DNA from: Agelaius tricolor
Lineage: Eukaryota > Chordata > Aves > Passeriformes > Icteridae
Direction: 5' to 3'
NCBI GenBank assembly: GCA_023055355.1
Contig: JALJCS010000004.1
Location: 28,238,744 to 28,302,743, forward strand
Length of the DNA stretch: 64,000 nucleotides
Positions 48,401-60,009 of the stretch are shown piece by piece. The notes beneath the pieces were generated by a model. The model saw only the letters and a list, made by a program, of their open reading frames with translations. It was not told where the DNA came from and did no database searches. Position 1 is the stretch's first letter; each line of letters begins with the position of its first letter. A program made the position numbers and the translations under genes.

Positions 48401-51140
48401 TTTAAATGGTTGACACTATAAGTGTTCCATTTTAATTGGCACTTCTGTGATTTATCACTATATCATGTTGGGAACACCACATTAGGCCGTTGTAAGTGAA
48501 TAGCAGGCTACTACTGTATATCTGACAATACCTGAAGATTTCTATTGAAGGCATCTATTAAGAAGAGACACCTACTAAGAGAGTTCACATCCCATTTTTT
48601 CTCACTACTGTGTTGTACTGAATTGTACTGAATTGTATCCTTCCCTCCTGAGCAGAAATATAATTCTTGCTATCCTGGCTATCACACTGCCATGTTTTCC
48701 TGTTTTGCAATGGCATGAACAATATGATTTCAGTTTCTAAACTGAGAACACCAGGAAGTTTAATCCCACTGAAAGTAATTTTCTTGATCATCTCATCTTG
48801 TTATTTCCTCTCTAATCAGAACGGTGTTCTCAGTCCTCACCAGTTTCATAATGCTTGAGGTAAGACATTATATCAAAACCTGGATTTAGATCAAGAGTGG
48901 AGTTTCCTTGTGCTGAGGTTTGGAAATATATTAAGCTGATGCCACTGATCCTGCCATGGCTCTCTTACTGAACGAATTTCCATCTAAAAGCAGTCAGACC
49001 CTGAGGCTGTAACAAACAAATATTGCCTCTAGTCATTGGTTCAAACCCCTAGCCCCATTTGTCTCTTAGTGCTGTTTTCTAGCCAGCAGTCAAGTGTTAG
49101 ACTGATGATCCTCAGCACCATTTGCATGACTCCATTTTAGAGAGCTTCATTGTTCAAAACCTTTCTAATCTGCCTCAGATAGCCTTATTTCAGGATCTTG
49201 ATTCTAATTTTAGAAAAGCAATCTTGACACATTGTGATACATGTAGACCTACCTTAGTATTTTGATCTGGCCCAAATGATTTCTTTTCAACTCCTACATT
49301 GCATATTGCATTTTTTGCATTGGCATCTGTTACTCTATGTACCATCTGTCTTTATCGACACTTAGGTACACAGATGTGCTGTTGCTGTGCAAAATGTTAG
49401 AGATAAGTTTAACCTTCCCTTTTCCTAAAAATTGTCACAATAACATTAATACTTGGTCGACAGACAATATTTCCTCTTATTTATTTCAAGTGGCCTTTGG
49501 TAGGCTTTTCTCATTCCAAAAACTGAGATTTTCATGAAAGAAAACCCCACCAAAATTATGATGGTAATGCTATCATCTTAGTTCAAGGTTATTTTCAATA
49601 TATTTGTTTTAGTGCCAGTAAGTTGCTCTGTACAGAGCCAGAGTTTAAAAAAAAACCAAAACACCCTAATGGAGACTTGCCAAAAAAAGAGTAATATAAT
49701 ACTACCTTATAATGGATGCAGGTTACTGCAGTGCAAACTTATTTCTCACCCTTGGGTATAGACTCCTGTATGCGTACATGCAATATTTAAAAAGATTAAA
49801 TTGAAGGAAAGTTTATCATATATAAATGGCCAAGAATTATGTCAGAGAAATAAGAAAAAGTCTTATATGTTAGCTCTATGTGTAACAACTTAGTAGTGGG
49901 ATACCCATGATGCCATGACATAGGGATACTAAATGCAGTCTCTTTGCCACACTTACTTTTAAAACTGAAGTTGCCCTAAAGCAAAGCCAGTAAACAACTT
50001 CTTAAACAAAAAGTATGGATTCAAATTAATTTTAAACTATTGTAAATAATTAAATTACGTTTAGATTCTTGGAGAGTCTGATCTTTGATATTCCTATTAT
50101 ATAAGTGAAGAAGATTGAGATAGACACCTAACATAAATCATAATATCTTATAATTTTACATATAAGTAAGTTTCCTTGTTAGGAAAAAGGAGTAATTTTT
50201 CACAGAGATTATTTCATTCAGATTTATAACATTTTAAAGGTTTCTCAGGTAAGTATTCAACAGTAACAAAAGTATGACACTCCACCCACTTGTAAAAATG
50301 GCTGTATTGTTCAATGTCACAGTATTTCAGAGACACAAGCATAGGCAGCTGCTGGAAAACAAGAAATTCCTCAAAGGAATTTCACCAAGGAATATCACGC
50401 TTTCTCTTCCCCTCTAAGTAAAACTATATCCACTGTGAACACATTGCAGGAAAAAGGTCTATAAATTAAATCACAGTTTGAAATTTTGATTTTTTTTTTA
50501 CTTGAATTTGAAGAGTTAAGAGAAAACCATAAGGATATTTGTCACCTGAACTTGAACTTGAGCACTAGATCTGACTTCTAATTTAAATCTACAACATGAT
50601 TCATAACAATGTGTTGTTTTTCCAGACTCCACTCAAAATGTGCGTATGCCTTCACAAACACAGAGTTTCTCTAAAATAACTGTATGACAGAATGCTTTCC
50701 CAAAAGCAAAAGATATCTTAAACTAAAATATTTGTATGCATTCTTTTCTATACATCTTTAACATTTCTATACATTTTCCTCCCACTAGCTTTAAAGTGGA
50801 GACCAAAGAATAATGGTCAATGAAATAATTCCTCTTTGCTGAGAAACACTGCTGGACAAAACATGATGGAAGTGGACTTGCCACATGTGTGTCTAACTGT
50901 ACTGCAAAATGCAAGAAAGCGTGCACCAGGAAAAAAATTACATAGAGAAAGATAAAAACAAAATTGTCGTAAAACAGGTATCCATCACTCCAAATTAATC
51001 ACATGTACATAAGTCCAGCCCCATCCAATCTTAAAGGAAGATATTATTCAGATAGAGGAATTCTCTTATGTTTAAATTCTTCCCAAAATTATTTAAATGA
51101 CTGAGCTTGGTGTTTATCAATTGTCTGTAATATTTTGCAG
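45417..51140. other. 5.7 kb AT-rich DNA, nothing firmly recognised
   Basis: No repeat family recognised. At 47450-47464 (minus) a pyrimidine-rich acceptor and a consensus GTAAGCC donor enclose only 15 nt, a microexon-like geometry without other support. A good minus-strand donor near 46668 has no acceptor upstream. Confidence 0.5.
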
Positions 51141-51195
51141 TGCATTTGTCTTGTATAAGAGAAGAAAAAAAGCCATGAGAAATTACAAAACCAAG
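51141..51195 (+). other. Candidate 55-nt exon with duplicated donor
   Basis: A good acceptor (gtctgtaatattttgcag, ending 51140) is followed by one base and 18 open codons ending at a strong donor AAG|GTAAGC (51196). The peptide AFVLYKRRKKAMRNYKTK has a hydrophobic start and a cluster of basic residues, the shape of a membrane-to-cytosol junction. Downstream, 51208-51245 repeats 'ataagaaattacaaaa.taaggtaagc', so the donor is duplicated. No protein family recognised; may be chance. Confidence 0.22.
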
Positions 51196-53617
51196 GTAAG
51201 CTTATTTCTTATAAGAAATTACAAAAGTAAGGTAAGCCAATATCTTACCTAAGATTTTCCCTTTTTGCCTTTTTTATAAATGGGCTTTGGTTTATATTTT
51301 GGTTGTATTTTATGTATTTATATATTAAATTGCAAAGTTATTATTTTAGACTATTTGACTGAATATTGTCTCAATCCATGAAGATAGTATGGTAGTACCA
51401 GTAAAGCATTTTTTAAAATCAATGAGTCCATTTTCTCACACATTCTGACTTTCAGCTCAGTCTAATTTCTCTTCCATTCTCCAAACAATTTGATTCTACA
51501 AAGGGCTATGCTGTCCCATTTCTCAAATTTCTGATTTTTTCTAGTTTCTGTGCCAGTCACAGTACTGCTCCTGCATTGCTCACTTTTGTCCTTATACACA
51601 CAACACCCTTAGGTCTTGTACAGATGAGAAATAACAGCAAGACATAAAAGTACTGCTTCCTTTCTTCTTCTTTTTTTTTTCCCTCTTTTTTTATAGGAAA
51701 CCTTTCTTTTCCTCACACCCATATTTCTCAGCAAATTAGTACCAGCTGGACAGAAGAACATTTTATAAAGAGATACATGGCAAGTAAAACTAAAAAGCTC
51801 TGTAAAATGCCACACTGTATAAGATTGGTACACTGTATAAGCAGGCAACCTCTCATACTTAAACCTATTAATTCCTTATAAGAAACTGAATATCCTAATC
51901 TTAATCTTGCTTATCTTTGTTAATGCCATATACACATGTAGATGGATAGCACATGAATTTCTTAAACGTTATTTCCTTTGTACAGTTTTCTATCTCTTGC
52001 TTAAGACAAACTCTACGTTTTCCTAAGATACATCATTTGAATTTGAGGGGCCATGGATCTCAGGTCTTCTGAGGAGCCATCTATCACAGGTCTTCTGTAA
52101 AAGGTAAGAGAGACAGCAAAACATATTCCTGGGGCAGACAGAGGAGAAAATAGGAAACTGGAGGAAAGTGTCAGAATGAGTAGTATCAGCATGAACAGAA
52201 ACAGATGTAAAGTGAAGATTGGGAAAGTGAAAGAGAAAGCTGCACAGAACAAATAAGGTAGTCCTCTGCATACGTAGAATAAGAAATCAGAGGGAAAGTA
52301 TTACTAATGCACTAAAAGAAGAGAAAAAATGTAGTCCATGGAAAAGCATGACTCTAAAATAATAGAGCTCTGTATTACTTGATAGGTAAAAAATATCTTT
52401 GTTAATAAAAAAGATATTGGTATTTCTAGCAGATAAAATTTTATTTCCCTAAATTTTGAAGGTCTACTTAATAGTCATATGGTAACATCAGATTGCAAGG
52501 TGTCTATACATTTAGTGGGAAGGGGAACTGCCTATGGAAACCACCTTTCATCATTTGGGAAGCTGATGGAATTTAATTTGCAGAGGATCTTTAAAACCTA
52601 CCTATTCCTACTTTTTCATTATAGCTTGAGCCCACTTTGTAGAATTTACTATAATTTTGTATTTTCTACTTTGTTTTTTCTTTTATTTTTTTCTGAAAAT
52701 TGTTCGTTTCAGTGCTTAGTCCTTGAAAACAATGAAAGAACCCCAATTTTCACTAGTATTATTTGCATTACATGTCAATCTGCAGACACCTAGTACTGTT
52801 GATGATAAGATATATAAATTCAAAATCATAAAATCATAATTAAAACTGGGGAAGGCAGGAAAATCAAACCAAGAAAAATTTGATCATGGAGATAAGTAAG
52901 GGAAAGAAATTTAAGTGTAGAAACAAGAAAACAAAAATTCTCCAAAGAATGTTCCAAGAAAAATGTTTCAATGATGCATCTTTTCATTTTTAGGTAGAAC
53001 AGAAGACTGGCAGATGTATTTGACAGTAATTTCAAGAGTCACTGCCATGAACAGTGCATAAGTGAAAGAAAATTTAATATTTATAATTATTAGGTAAACT
53101 TATGCATTGATATTGGAAAATGCTTTACTGGGTAGAGCTGTTGTGTAAGATGCCTACAGCATTCTACAGAATGCACAACCAATTTACTAAACACTATCTT
53201 AAGTGCTACAATTTACTAAAAGCTTTACTAAAAGCTTAAGCATATTTCATGTCATTTCACTGTTAGTTTTTGTATCTAAGCTGTAGAAAATTAAACTTAT
53301 TGCATAATTTAGAAGTGTGGGAATAGTTAAAATTAATAAAATTAATTTGTAATAAAAGCCATTGTGAGTACATCTGAGTATTAAATGTACTCAAGAACCT
53401 GTGCAACTTTACATAAAAGCATATAGTTAATCAGTACATTGGTTAACTAGTTTGGAGCAAATTGCAGCACAGGACTTCAGGACAGAAATTTTTTCAAATT
53501 CTAGTATAGCCACTACTAGACTTCTCGTACATTAGATGTGCCTGCTGCTATGCCACTGCATTCCACAGAGAAATTATTTCTCAACCTCTTCTGCTACACA
53601 TGTAGCATATATGTATA
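51196..53617. other. AT-rich DNA, nothing firmly recognised
   Basis: Contains the second donor copy near 51230. Open frames such as 52479-52793 plus (104 codons) and 52013-52271 minus show no motif. No repeat family recognised. Confidence 0.5.
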
Positions 53618-54130
53618 TATCACAGAATCAATTAGGTTGGAAAAGCCCTCTGAGATCATCAAGTCCAACCTATGACTGAATACCACCTTATCAACAAGAT
53701 CATGACATTGAGTGACACATGCAGTGTTTTCTTAAAACACTTCCAGGCATGGGTGACTTCACCATCTTCCTGGACAGCCCATTCCAATGTCTAATCACCT
53801 TTTCTGTAAGAAATTCCTCCTTATACCCAATGTAAATGTCCCATGATACAGTTAAAGACTATGTCCTCTTGTCCTGTCACTAGTTGCCTGCAACAAGAGG
53901 CCAACCTCCATCTGGCTACAACCTCCTGTTGACCAATTGTAGAGAGTAATAAGGTGTCTCCTGAGCCTTAGAGTAATTACTCTTAGAGCCTTAGAGTAAT
54001 TACTCTCCTGAGAGTGATAAGGTCTCTCCTGGCCTCTTCTCCAGGCCAAACACCCCCAGCTCACTCATCTGTTTTTCACAGGACTTAATGCCTAGATTCT
54101 TTCCCAGCTTTATTGCCTTTCTCTGGGCCC
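53618..54130 (-). mobile_element. CR1 LINE 3' fragment, minus strand
   Basis: The plus strand starts with the antisense CR1 tail 'cacagaatcaattaggttggaaaagccctctgagatcatcaagtccaacc' (53620) and continues through 'ggacagcccattccaatgtctaatcacc' (53771), 'aagaaattcctcc' (53808) and 'ctcttctccaggccaaacacccccagctcactcatc' (54033). About 510 bp, 5' truncated. It carries an internal 23-bp tandem duplication at 53963-54006. Confidence 0.88.
53963..54006. repeat. 23-bp tandem duplication inside CR1
   Basis: gagccttagagtaattact is present twice head to tail (53963 and 53986) within an otherwise ordinary CR1 tail. It is therefore an event after insertion, or a subfamily mark. Confidence 0.85.
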
Positions 54131-54379
54131 AGAAAATAGGAAATCATAAATCCTAAGGGTTGCATACCTGACCGCATATGCCAACATGAAAAGCAAGGTT
54201 GTAATATTTTGATCAAGAAGAAATTAAAATGATAACAGGAAGAGTTAGGTTGGTTAGATGCTAGTCCTTTTGTTGCTGGTTAATTTTCTTTTTATTTTTT
54301 GCTTGTTCTCGTTTCTTATAAGTTATGATACCTTAACTTTGAAACCTTATCTTACCTTACCTTACCACTAAGCATCATT

Positions 54380-54859
54380 TTGTCAGCAGTTGCTATTAAT
54401 AAAATATTTGCAAAAAAAATGGAGAGAAGCAGAGCAGTAGAAAGAAAACATGGTGGCATTGATAATGTTATAGTCAAACCTTATATTCTTTGTGAACAGG
54501 ATTGGCTTTCTTTTGCAGAACTGATTCTTGGCATTTGCAAATTCTTTGAGACCTTGGTATTCACATCCTCTGGAGTGGAGTGGGGCTTTTTAAAGACAAT
54601 TAAGGGTGTAGTTAAAGGAAAATGCATAGCTATAATACAACTAAATATAACTGAAAAACAAATAGAAAAACAATTACAAGATATGACTTGTTTGACTTAC
54701 CTTTGCATAGCTCAATTATCAGCTATATTTGATCTCTTTTCCAGGCAGAAGACTGCATTCCTATTGTGTATGACTTGTATGTTGCATACAAAGTTGATAG
54801 AAAATGCAATTCAGCAGTGGAAGCAAATCAACAGTCATCTCATGGAATATTTTATATAA
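54380..54859 (+). CDS. Unrecognised 159-codon open frame
   Basis: The longest uninterrupted plus-strand frame outside the LTR-like block at 20 kb and the 3' provirus: 159 codons from ATG, balanced composition. It has a heptad-like stretch rich in Ile, Leu and Gln around residues 88-120 and several cysteines (near residues 97, 103, 108 and 129). The AATAAA-bearing LTR-like block at 55260-55790 lies downstream, so a remnant of an endogenous-retrovirus gene (possibly envelope-like) is one reading; this is inference from context only. No signature motif was identified, and a host exon or chance ORF cannot be excluded. An adjacent frame continues at 54804-55031. Confidence 0.25.
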   Translation: MSAVAINKIFAKKMERSRAVERKHGGIDNVIVKPYILCEQDWLSFAELILGICKFFETLVFTSSGVEWGFLKTIKGVVKGKCIAIIQLNITEKQIEKQLQDMTCLTYLCIAQLSAIFDLFSRQKTAFLLCMTCMLHTKLIENAIQQWKQINSHLMEYFI

Positions 54860-55259
54860 AACTCTAAATAAAATGTGTGATAAGGGAATGGACACAGATG
54901 ATTATGGCTTTTTTCACAGTCTATTAGCACTTGAGATCTTAGTTATTCCCCAATACAATACAGAAACTATTACAATTCCAAATCAAAACATCAAACTTCC
55001 AAACTTCACCATGTCAATTCCCTCTGCTTAATGGTAACATTAAGGTTACCTGTTAAAAAGAAAGGAGAAAGGAAAAGGAAAAGGAATACCAAACATAACA
55101 AACAAATTAAAAAACCCCAACCCCAAAGAAATCAGGAACAATTGTGTGCCAGCATGCCATTTTGCATAGGTTTATCTATATGTCCCTGCCTTTTTGAAAA
55201 CTCAAAATGCACTCGCTGTAGTAGACAAACTATAGCCTCCTAAAAGGGTTATATTTTTC

Positions 55260-55800
55260 TTTTCTCCTTATGCAGCTTCAGTGCTACTGTACTACCTGTA
55301 AAGGACTGTTAAAGAGTGACTTATTTTGCCATTGCCATTTGCCATTGCCATTTGCCATTGATAAGAACTGTAGTTGAAAACCCAATGTAATAATGGGCCA
55401 TGATCATCCGTCAGTAATGGGCCATGACCCTCCAGGGTAGCAGCGATGAACACATCCCACCATTACAGGTGAGCAACCTGCATTTGCAGAACTGAGCATG
55501 TTCCGGGCATGTGATGGACTCAATTCACATGCCATTGTCATGGCTCCCCCAGTGCAGTGAAACTGCTGAGCCAGTGCCACAAAGCAGTGCTCACCCAAGA
55601 TAGTGGGCAGCACGTCCCAACAGAGCTCTGCCCAGCATCCGAGGAAGGAAGGATCTTCATAGGATGCACAGATTCCTGCTGGAGACTACCTTTCTCACTT
55701 TTTGCAATTCTTCACTTTTCCATACTTTTCTATCTTTTCTCCTTGCTCTCTTTTTTAAAGTGAATAAAAGTGAAATACCATTTTGATTTTGTAATCAAAT
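55260..55800 (+). mobile_element. Possible LTR downstream of the 159-codon ORF
   Basis: A GC-richer block (about 55380-55700) followed by a T-rich segment and gaataaaagtg (AATAAA at 55762-55767) has the look of an LTR with its polyadenylation signal. A purine-rich tract (55057-55086) lies upstream but not immediately before it. Two near-identical 'taatgggccatga' phrases occur near 55391 and 55413. Family not recognised and the ends are undefined. Confidence 0.35.
55331..55363. repeat. TTTGCCATTGCCA minisatellite
   Basis: Alternating gccattgcca and tttgccattg units, about two and a half copies of a 13-bp period. Confidence 0.85.
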
Positions 55801-56613
55801 GTTTGACCTCATTTATGTATTAATCTCACTCTGGATATATTCAAACTATCCCTCTGCTCCATGTTCATGGTTTAGAATGCATACCTGTATTGGGACAATG
55901 CCATATAATCTGAAGTAAATATCCCCATAGCTGCACTCTAGAAAATAACAGCATCTACTTCAGTTTGGGACTCTTTATTTCTCTTTTTCTGAATGCAGAG
56001 TAAATTCTCATTCTAGCTACAAAAGAATGCTGTGGCATTTTGATCAAAAAAGCAGCTGTATTCAAGTTCTTCACCTATATGGCATAGCAGCTATTATCAA
56101 ATTACAGTTCAGAAATTATGGGATCTAACAGTGTAATGACACAAATTTGCATTTTTCTGGCTAACATCTAGAACACAAGAAAAAGCCACAATTTGGGAAT
56201 AAACAACAAATAATATCCTGATAAATTAACTATTACAAAAGCCCCTAACAAACCAGAAAAGCTCTCTCCCTCAAAAATCACAAACTGTAACAAAGCTGGG
56301 AGATTATGAGAGACCTGGTAGGGAGTGATTTTTGGTTAGGTTTTGGGGATTTTCTTCCTATGTTTCTCCTGATTTTTTAATTTTTTTTTTGTTTTAATTT
56401 AATGAAATTTAAAGTACCAAAACAATGTGAATCCTTCATTTGCAAAGTAATTCAATTATTGGAGAGTGAAAATATTAGAGTAAAAACATTGTATTTTAAT
56501 TCTGCCACCATAATTGGCTTCATGAATGAAGGAAATATAATTGAGGTTCTTGTTCAAGTAGGTTGCTTGGGGCAGATTATCATGAAATGATGCTGAATTA
56601 CCAGCTTTTTAAT
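55801..56613. other. AT-rich DNA, nothing recognised
   Basis: No repeat family or protein-like frame; a 62-codon frame at 56402-56590 has no motif. Confidence 0.5.
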
Positions 56614-56614
56614 A

Positions 56615-56648
56615 TCCATCCATCCATCCATCCATCCATCCATCCATC
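56615..56648. repeat. (CCAT)n tetranucleotide microsatellite
   Basis: About eight perfect CCAT units, 47 bp upstream of a (GATA)n tract. Confidence 0.95.
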
Positions 56649-56695
56649 ATCTAATTATCTATACACGACATAGATACATACATAGAGAGATAGAT

Positions 56696-56744
<49 letters not shown>

Positions 56745-56750
56745 GGATGG
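56696..56750. repeat. (GATA)n(GATG)n tetranucleotide microsatellite
   Basis: About twelve GATA units ending in GATG. With the nearby (CCAT)n it forms a compound locus; the two are related, since GATG is the reverse complement of CATC. Confidence 0.95.
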
Positions 56751-56879
56751 CAGATTTACTTTAGAACAATTTGGTTGCAATGGAAAGGAGGTATGAAGCC
56801 TTTTGATTATTATTTATAGAAATGTAAATATAAAGAAGTTTTAGATATTACAAAAGAAAACATATAAAGAAAATAAATG

Positions 56880-57240
56880 AATAAGAGTAGATAGTGGATA
56901 GGAAAGTCATCACCATCCACAGACTGAGCAATGAGATTTGATTGCTGCAATTTTGAGGTCCTTTGGTCAAAATGATTGTTGAAGCCTTGCTCCATCAGTA
57001 CTGGGTGAAGTTTGTGAAAAATAAAGTGAGTTACTACGTGTTCAGGTTCAGATGGGAATGCCCAGGTACCGCCCTTGGTAAGGAAATGGTTTTGCACTGT
57101 CTGATGAAACACCTTGCAACATTGTGGACTATGCACAGTCCTCTGCTGGAAAGCCCAAGAAATGGGTCTAGAGGCCCTTTGGGAGTCTTTGATGGCTCAT
57201 GACCCATTCTAGATACAACAGCTGTTTCTCACCTCACCGT
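56880..57240 (-). repeat. Unclassified interspersed repeat, copy 2 (minus)
   Basis: Reverse-complement homologue of 14790-15190; on the minus strand the shared landmarks appear in the same order. Copy 2 lacks the long (TTTCTC)n tract of copy 1 but has a T-rich segment at the equivalent place. A 108-codon minus-strand frame at 56810-57136 overlaps it and is not called as a gene. Family not recognised. Confidence 0.6.
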
Positions 57241-58886
57241 AGTTGAATCAATTCTGCCTTGTCAGAAGGGGTGAATATCTTCAGGCCTACATGTGACTGT
57301 TCTAATACCTCCCCTTGGCAGGAGGGAGTTACACCTGAGTGAGCTGTGTTAGGGAGTAAATTGGCATGATTAAAAGAATTATCTCATCTTGCAAAATCTG
57401 CTTGTTTTCAACCTTTCCCCTTAACTGACTCAAAATCCAGCTTCTTACCAAGCAAAGGTCAGTTTTTATGATCATCGTCTAGTGGTAGTGCACATTCCCT
57501 CTGCACCTGGGCTGTTCCTGTGCAAGTCTCAGGTTTTGCCATTACACTTCCCAAACCTCCCTTTCTCCCCTTCAGTTTCAGGGGTGCAGTGGGTGCAGGT
57601 GCAGTGGGTGCACCTGACTGCAGCAAAGCACTCTACTGTGTTTGCAAATTGCTGATGATTGGGTCATTAACCTTTAACCCTTTATTTAACCTTTAATTTA
57701 ACCACTTTGGTGTCTCACACATGAGGCAAAAAATTTAGTTTCAAGAAACAATAATTTCTTACATCACTATATTCAAGATCACTGATTAGTAAATACCAGT
57801 CAAAATAATTCTTGATGCATTCAAATTTACACAAAGCCTAAAACTGTGGTAGGTTTGCGCTGATACTATTTTTCAGAAGAGCAGTATTGGCACCATAGTA
57901 GAAATAAAGAAGTGAACAATTTTCTGCTTTTCCTTCTACTTAAGACTGAAATCAAACCAAGCAACCACCACCTAAATCCACAAACCTCAAAAAAGCTCCC
58001 AAAACCCAAATCTCTCCATGTGATGAGTTTATGGGTATTTACATTATTCCATCCTAATTCAGCAACCAGTCATGACATCAAAGAAGGTCAGATGCAGTAG
58101 CAAATCTTTCATAAGGAGAAAAAGAATATAGAGATCTATAATATTTTATAGATTAACTTGATGATCTTTTTAACAATTGTGCATAGGAACAATTGTTCAG
58201 AAACCATTTATTTGGAATCATAAAGTGTTTTGACAGGGAAATTAATGTGTGTTTTCTTTATAAGTATCAAGTTCTTTCACAATTCAGACACAATAACAAT
58301 GTCAATCTTTAGTTTCCCTTTTCAGATTCCTAATAACGCAGTAATAAGCCACTGCTAGTGGAGGGAAATGAAACAACCAAAAAGCAAAACAAAATCCAAG
58401 TCACAAACTGAAACTGAGCAAACAAGAGAAGAACCCAAAAAAAGAAAAAAATCCAAGAGACTAAGAAACCATTCTCCTGCTACTTTCTATCTTCCTGTAG
58501 ACATTATTTTCTTAATACCAGTGTAGACTAGCAGGTATTGCAAGACTCTTCTTCTAAACATTTTCATATTTGCTATGATAGATTATTACTGAAATACTGC
58601 TCAATCCATGGACAAAGAATATCTCCTCTTGTCAGTTATTCTAGCAAAACCAAGGAAATTTATCACCAAGGATAGTTCTTTTCAAATATTTATGTGCAGT
58701 AAGGAGTACGAGTGTTTCTTCTCAGCACCAATATTATAAAGCAAGTTTGTAAATACTTTTACAACTAGTCAGGTAAGACAGACCATGGGTAATGCACTGA
58801 AAATCTTATACAGGTTTTTTAATTTGCATATGGTGATCTTCTATTTTGAAGCATTAAAGAAAGAAAGGAATGATAGTCTGTAACAT
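57241..58886. other. Intergenic DNA left of the provirus
   Basis: Small internal direct repeats near 57590-57620 (gtgcagtgggtgca) and 57668-57705 (aacctttaa). No gene recognised. Confidence 0.5.
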
Positions 58887-59520
58887 TGTGTGTTTTACAT
58901 GGGTTTATTGTAAAGTTGGTTATTTTTATAAGTTAAGAATTTGGTTTGACCCTCGGTTCCCCCCATGTTCTCCCTCATAATGGTTCCTTCCACCAGTTAC
59001 CTGTCAATCAATGTAACCAACCCCCTTTCCTTTTGAGAAATTTCTACGTCAGTCTTCCCTTACCTAACATATGATTTGTCCCCTGAGCCTTTTCCCTCCC
59101 CTGGGCCATTCCTATTAGTTCAATTGTGTCCCTTGCTCCTCCCCTGGGCTTTGTTCATTGGTCCCTTGTGTCTCCTTCCATTACACCCTTCCCCTTTATG
59201 AGTGCATCCCTGATGGTTTTTCCCTGACTGGGAAAATTTTTACCAGGCCTGCCTGGGTCAATAAAGCGCCTTGGCACCCACACCTGTGTCCACTCCTTCC
59301 TTCCTTTGCCTCAGTACTTTGCAGTCCTGCTCTCGCCTGCGTCACTATGCCACAGACGGAGCCACTACTTGCGGTTCTTGCAAAGAACCTGGGAGTGGCG
59401 GGATTTGTGGTCTCCACCGGTCACTCTGGGAGCGGCTAGCTGCACCCGTCAGCTCCTGTGGCTGCGGGATGAGACTGCAGTTGGCGCACTACCATGGGGC
59501 AGCTTCGCCCGAACCCATCA
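58887..59520 (+). repeat. 5' LTR of the ERVK-like provirus
   Basis: From about TGTGTGTTTTACATGGG to ..CCCATCA, roughly 634 bp. An AATAAA at 59260-59265 marks the R region, giving an unusually long U5 of about 240 bp. U3 is C/T-rich with an inverted CCAAT box (ATTGG, 59157-59161). A TATA-like ctttatgag lies near 59194 but is weak. The 5' edge could shift by up to eight bases, since several TG starts are possible (58879-58891). Confidence 0.7.
59260..59265 (+). promoter_or_regulatory. LTR polyadenylation signal
   Basis: AATAAA in 'gggtcaataaagcgcc', with a CA-rich cleavage region about 10-15 bases downstream. Confidence 0.75.
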
Positions 59521-59524
59521 ACTT

Positions 59525-59542
59525 TGGTGCCAAACGTGATGC
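59525..59542 (+). promoter_or_regulatory. Primer binding site, tRNA-Lys-like
   Basis: TGGTGCCAAACGTGATGC sits four bases after the LTR end. It matches 14 of 18 positions of the lysine-tRNA-type site (TGGCGCCCAACGTGGGGC). The primer assignment is inference from that similarity. Confidence 0.65.
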
Positions 59543-60009
59543 AGCTTTGAATATGTCGCTGGTGCAACGTGGCTTTAAAGGCATCGCAGCTTGGAAGGAG
59601 CTGCCTGACGGAGCTGGACTTGTCCTGTGGGCATCAGCCCTTTTGGAATTATTGGTTCCTGGCAGCACCAACACCTCCACAGGAGCACGCTGATATTTGT
59701 CTGGCGGTGCTCCCGGGGAAGCGAGGGCACACTCCCATCTTGCAGCGTGCAGATAAAGGAACGCCTTCCTGGACTGGGGACTGGTCCTGCTGTTTTTTTT
59801 CCTGAAGTCAGCGGTCTGGTGAGTTTTCCCCTGGTGGCGTTGGGACGGACCCAGCCAGGAGGGGCTCCCTTTAGGCAGTTGGTAATCCCAGGGGAGGGGA
59901 CACACCTTGCACAGCGTGAGCAGTTGCCACTGCAGCTTTTGGGACCCTTTTCAAAGTTTTAAGTTTCTGTCTCCAGCAGCGAGTGGGTGGAAGTGTTCGA
60001 GTTCTCAGC
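59543..60009 (+). other. Provirus leader with possible splice donor
   Basis: A 467-bp untranslated leader between the primer binding site and gag. CTG|GTGAGT with the intron starting at 59819 is a good donor and could serve a spliced subgenomic RNA, as in related retroviruses. Open frames here on both strands (for example 59569-59805 plus, 59489-59905 minus) have no domain and are not called. Confidence 0.5.

Noticed and set aside
55331..55363. Short direct repeats resembling a CRISPR-like array
   Set aside because: Period about 13 bp with no spacers; it is a minisatellite in a vertebrate genome.
59489..59905. 138-codon antisense ORF in the provirus leader
   Set aside because: GC-rich antisense shadow with no domain; the strand and position do not fit a retroviral gene.
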